Shown here: piece after piece, positions 62,829 through 64,000 of the stretch
How the letters are laid out: each line of letters starts with the position of its first letter
How positions within the stretch are numbered: the stretch's first letter is position 1
NCBI GenBank assembly: GCA_964016985.1
Contig: OZ024826.1
Span: 42,043,796-42,107,795, forward strand
From: Anodontia alba
Lineage: Eukaryota > Mollusca > Bivalvia > Lucinida > Lucinidae
Reading direction: 5' to 3'
Length of the DNA stretch: 64,000 bases
The notes under the pieces: generated by a model
Database searches by the model: none
What the model saw: the letters and a program-made list of their open reading frames with translations, nothing else
What the model was told of the DNA's origin: nothing
Program-made: the position numbers and the translations under genes

Positions 62829-62911
62829 CTGAAATATAGATATCATTTTACATTTTTGGATTATTTTTCACCTCAAACTGATATTTGTTTTATATTTCAC
62901 ATGCAAATATA

Positions 62912-63114
62912 TGGTCATTGTCCTAAAATTTTGTACACTATTTTTTTTGACAAAATATCTCATGCAAACAGTGCAGACCCAAACCAGACTGCTCCTATGA
63001 GGATCTACAATGTTTGCTATTCTACCAAGTATTTTGTGAAACAAATGCATGAAAAACAAAGTTTAGTTATGAAAAGCCAGGAATAAAGTGTTCAGAATGT
63101 TAGGACATTTACTG
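62912..63114. repeat. Family B element
   Basis: TA at 62910-62911 and 63115-63116. Termini TGGTCATTGTCCTAAAATTT and GTTAGGACATTTACTG. Core GCAGACCCAAACCAGACTGC with a shortened right arm. Confidence 0.82.
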
Positions 63115-63260
63115 TATTGTAAATACTCATTTGAGCACTGCCTTAGTGGAAGGATTCTATCCAGTATATCATAGGTCAGAATACGAGGGATGTTAGAAAT
63201 GAATTGCTTATTGTCCTCTAGCTCGATATTCACGTGGAGCACAATAAAAACCAATACATA

Positions 63261-64000
63261 CCTGTATAGGGCTATTCAATATCTACACAATGGTGTATAA
63301 ATGTATATGTTAGACTAAGTGTAAGACATAAAATTTGCCATTTGATTATACGCAGTCATTGACCACTGCAGTAAAAATGGTTGGTAGAAGCGTCGACAAA
63401 AAAAGATGAAATACGGGCTTACATCAAAGCTCGCTTAAAACGTGGTTGTTCTTTGAAGAAGCTGATGACTTAAATTTCTACAGCTTTTGGACCTTCTTGT
63501 GTGTCTTATGACACAGTTCGGCGGTGGAAAAAGAAATTTGAGTCTGGTGTAGAGTCCATCAAAAATGCACCGAAATCAGGTAGGCCAAAATCTGCATCTC
63601 GTAAAGAAATCGTTTCCAAAATAAAGGAAATCATTGAAGGAGATGCCAGATTTACAGTTCGTGATATTGCACGAAAGGTAGGCATATCACTATCAACGGT
63701 TCACCTTATTTTGAAGAAGCATTTGAAAGTCAGAAAGATTTCTGCTAGATGGGTGCCACATCTGTTGACTGACGAGCAAAAGAGGCAACGTGTTAAAGTG
63801 GCCATAAAGCTGCTTCAAATGTTTCCAAAATATGACAAAAAGCAGTTTGCCAATGTCGTCACAGGTGATGAAACCTGGGTCCATTATTTTGAGCCCGTCA
63901 GAAAGGTTAGCAATAAGATCTGGGCCACTAAACACAGCAAACGCCCAATAATTGCCAAACGTTCTTTGAGTACACAGAAGGTTTTGTATGCAATCTTCTT
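63261..64000 (+). mobile_element. Mariner-type transposon, decayed, cut by window end
   Basis: Carries the transposase remnant described next. CCTGTATAGGGCTATTCAAT from 63261, just after a TA, is a possible left end, but the right end is outside the window so the terminal repeat cannot be confirmed. Confidence 0.65.
63377..64000 (+). pseudogene. Mariner transposase pseudogene, 5' two-thirds
   Basis: ATG at 63377, then a frame broken by one extra A in a 7-A run (63397-63405) and by an in-frame TAA at 63471-63473. After that it is open to the window end. Helix-turn-helix region: VRDIARKVGISLSTVHLILK. The linker motif WVPHLLTDEQKRQRV (usual W-V-P-H-x-L) is intact. GDETWVHYFEP contains the first catalytic Asp of the mariner DDD triad. 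The enzyme cuts and pastes DNA at TA sites. The later catalytic residues are beyond the window. It lies in an intron of the SLC6 gene, in the opposite orientation. Confidence 0.92.

Noticed and set aside
62655..63086. 143-codon plus-strand frame
   Set aside because: It is antisense to the TM7 exon and continues into a B element; no domain is recognisable.

Overview
This window looks like intergenic and intronic DNA from an animal nuclear genome, most likely a bivalve mollusc. It is AT-rich, has GT-AG spliced genes, and is saturated with short palindromic transposon derivatives. The taxon call rests on recalled resemblance: GATCAG-armed palindromes, GACGGACGG-tailed repeats and tRNA-SINEs with a CAAA tail are common in bivalve genomes. 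No search was run.

Real genes occupy only the two edges. At 210-398 (+) is the last coding exon of an SLC6-type (sodium:neurotransmitter symporter) gene whose body lies left of the window. At 51264-62828 (-) are seven phase-consistent exons encoding TM7-TM12 and the C-terminal tail of a second SLC6 transporter whose 5' part lies right of the window. The two genes are convergent and have an intron at the same position and phase just before the RxRK...WGP tail block, so they are probably a tail-to-tail paralogous pair separated by about 51 kb. The second protein appears to carry changes at predicted sodium/chloride ligands.

The rest is repeats. I use letters for families defined by eye. A: termini CATYACGAAAACAYGCC, 15 copies. 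B: GTAAATGTCCTAAAATTT, TA target duplication. C: CCGTATTTACCCTAAGTATT, TA. D: TTAA then CACTTAGCATGCTGGG. E and S: TTAA then CCCTTAAAGYGCC. F: CAGGGCCCAGTTGTTCAAA. G, P and U: pogo/Tigger-like CAGTCGACTCTCG, CAGTCAACCCTC and CAGTAAAACC with TA. H: ACATATGTTGTGG palindrome. J: GAGCCAG..TGACAAAACC. K, L, M and V: TTAA-type with other termini. N, O, R, W, X, Y, AA and BB are further families. They are heavily nested, and families with unrelated termini share one of a few palindromic cores.

Region by region: 1-33.7 kb is nested miniature elements, three SINE insertions, minisatellites and a CA/TA microsatellite. 33.7-43.5 kb is one large foldback-like structure: two inverted arrays of a ~72-bp satellite around a decayed Penelope-like reverse-transcriptase fragment, bounded by a 22-bp perfect inverted match. 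44-49.5 kb holds four tandem-repeat blocks, some ending in GACGGACGG tracts. 51-62.8 kb is the SLC6 gene with miniature elements inserted within a few to a few tens of bases of most exon edges. 63.3-64 kb is a decayed mariner transposase running off the window.
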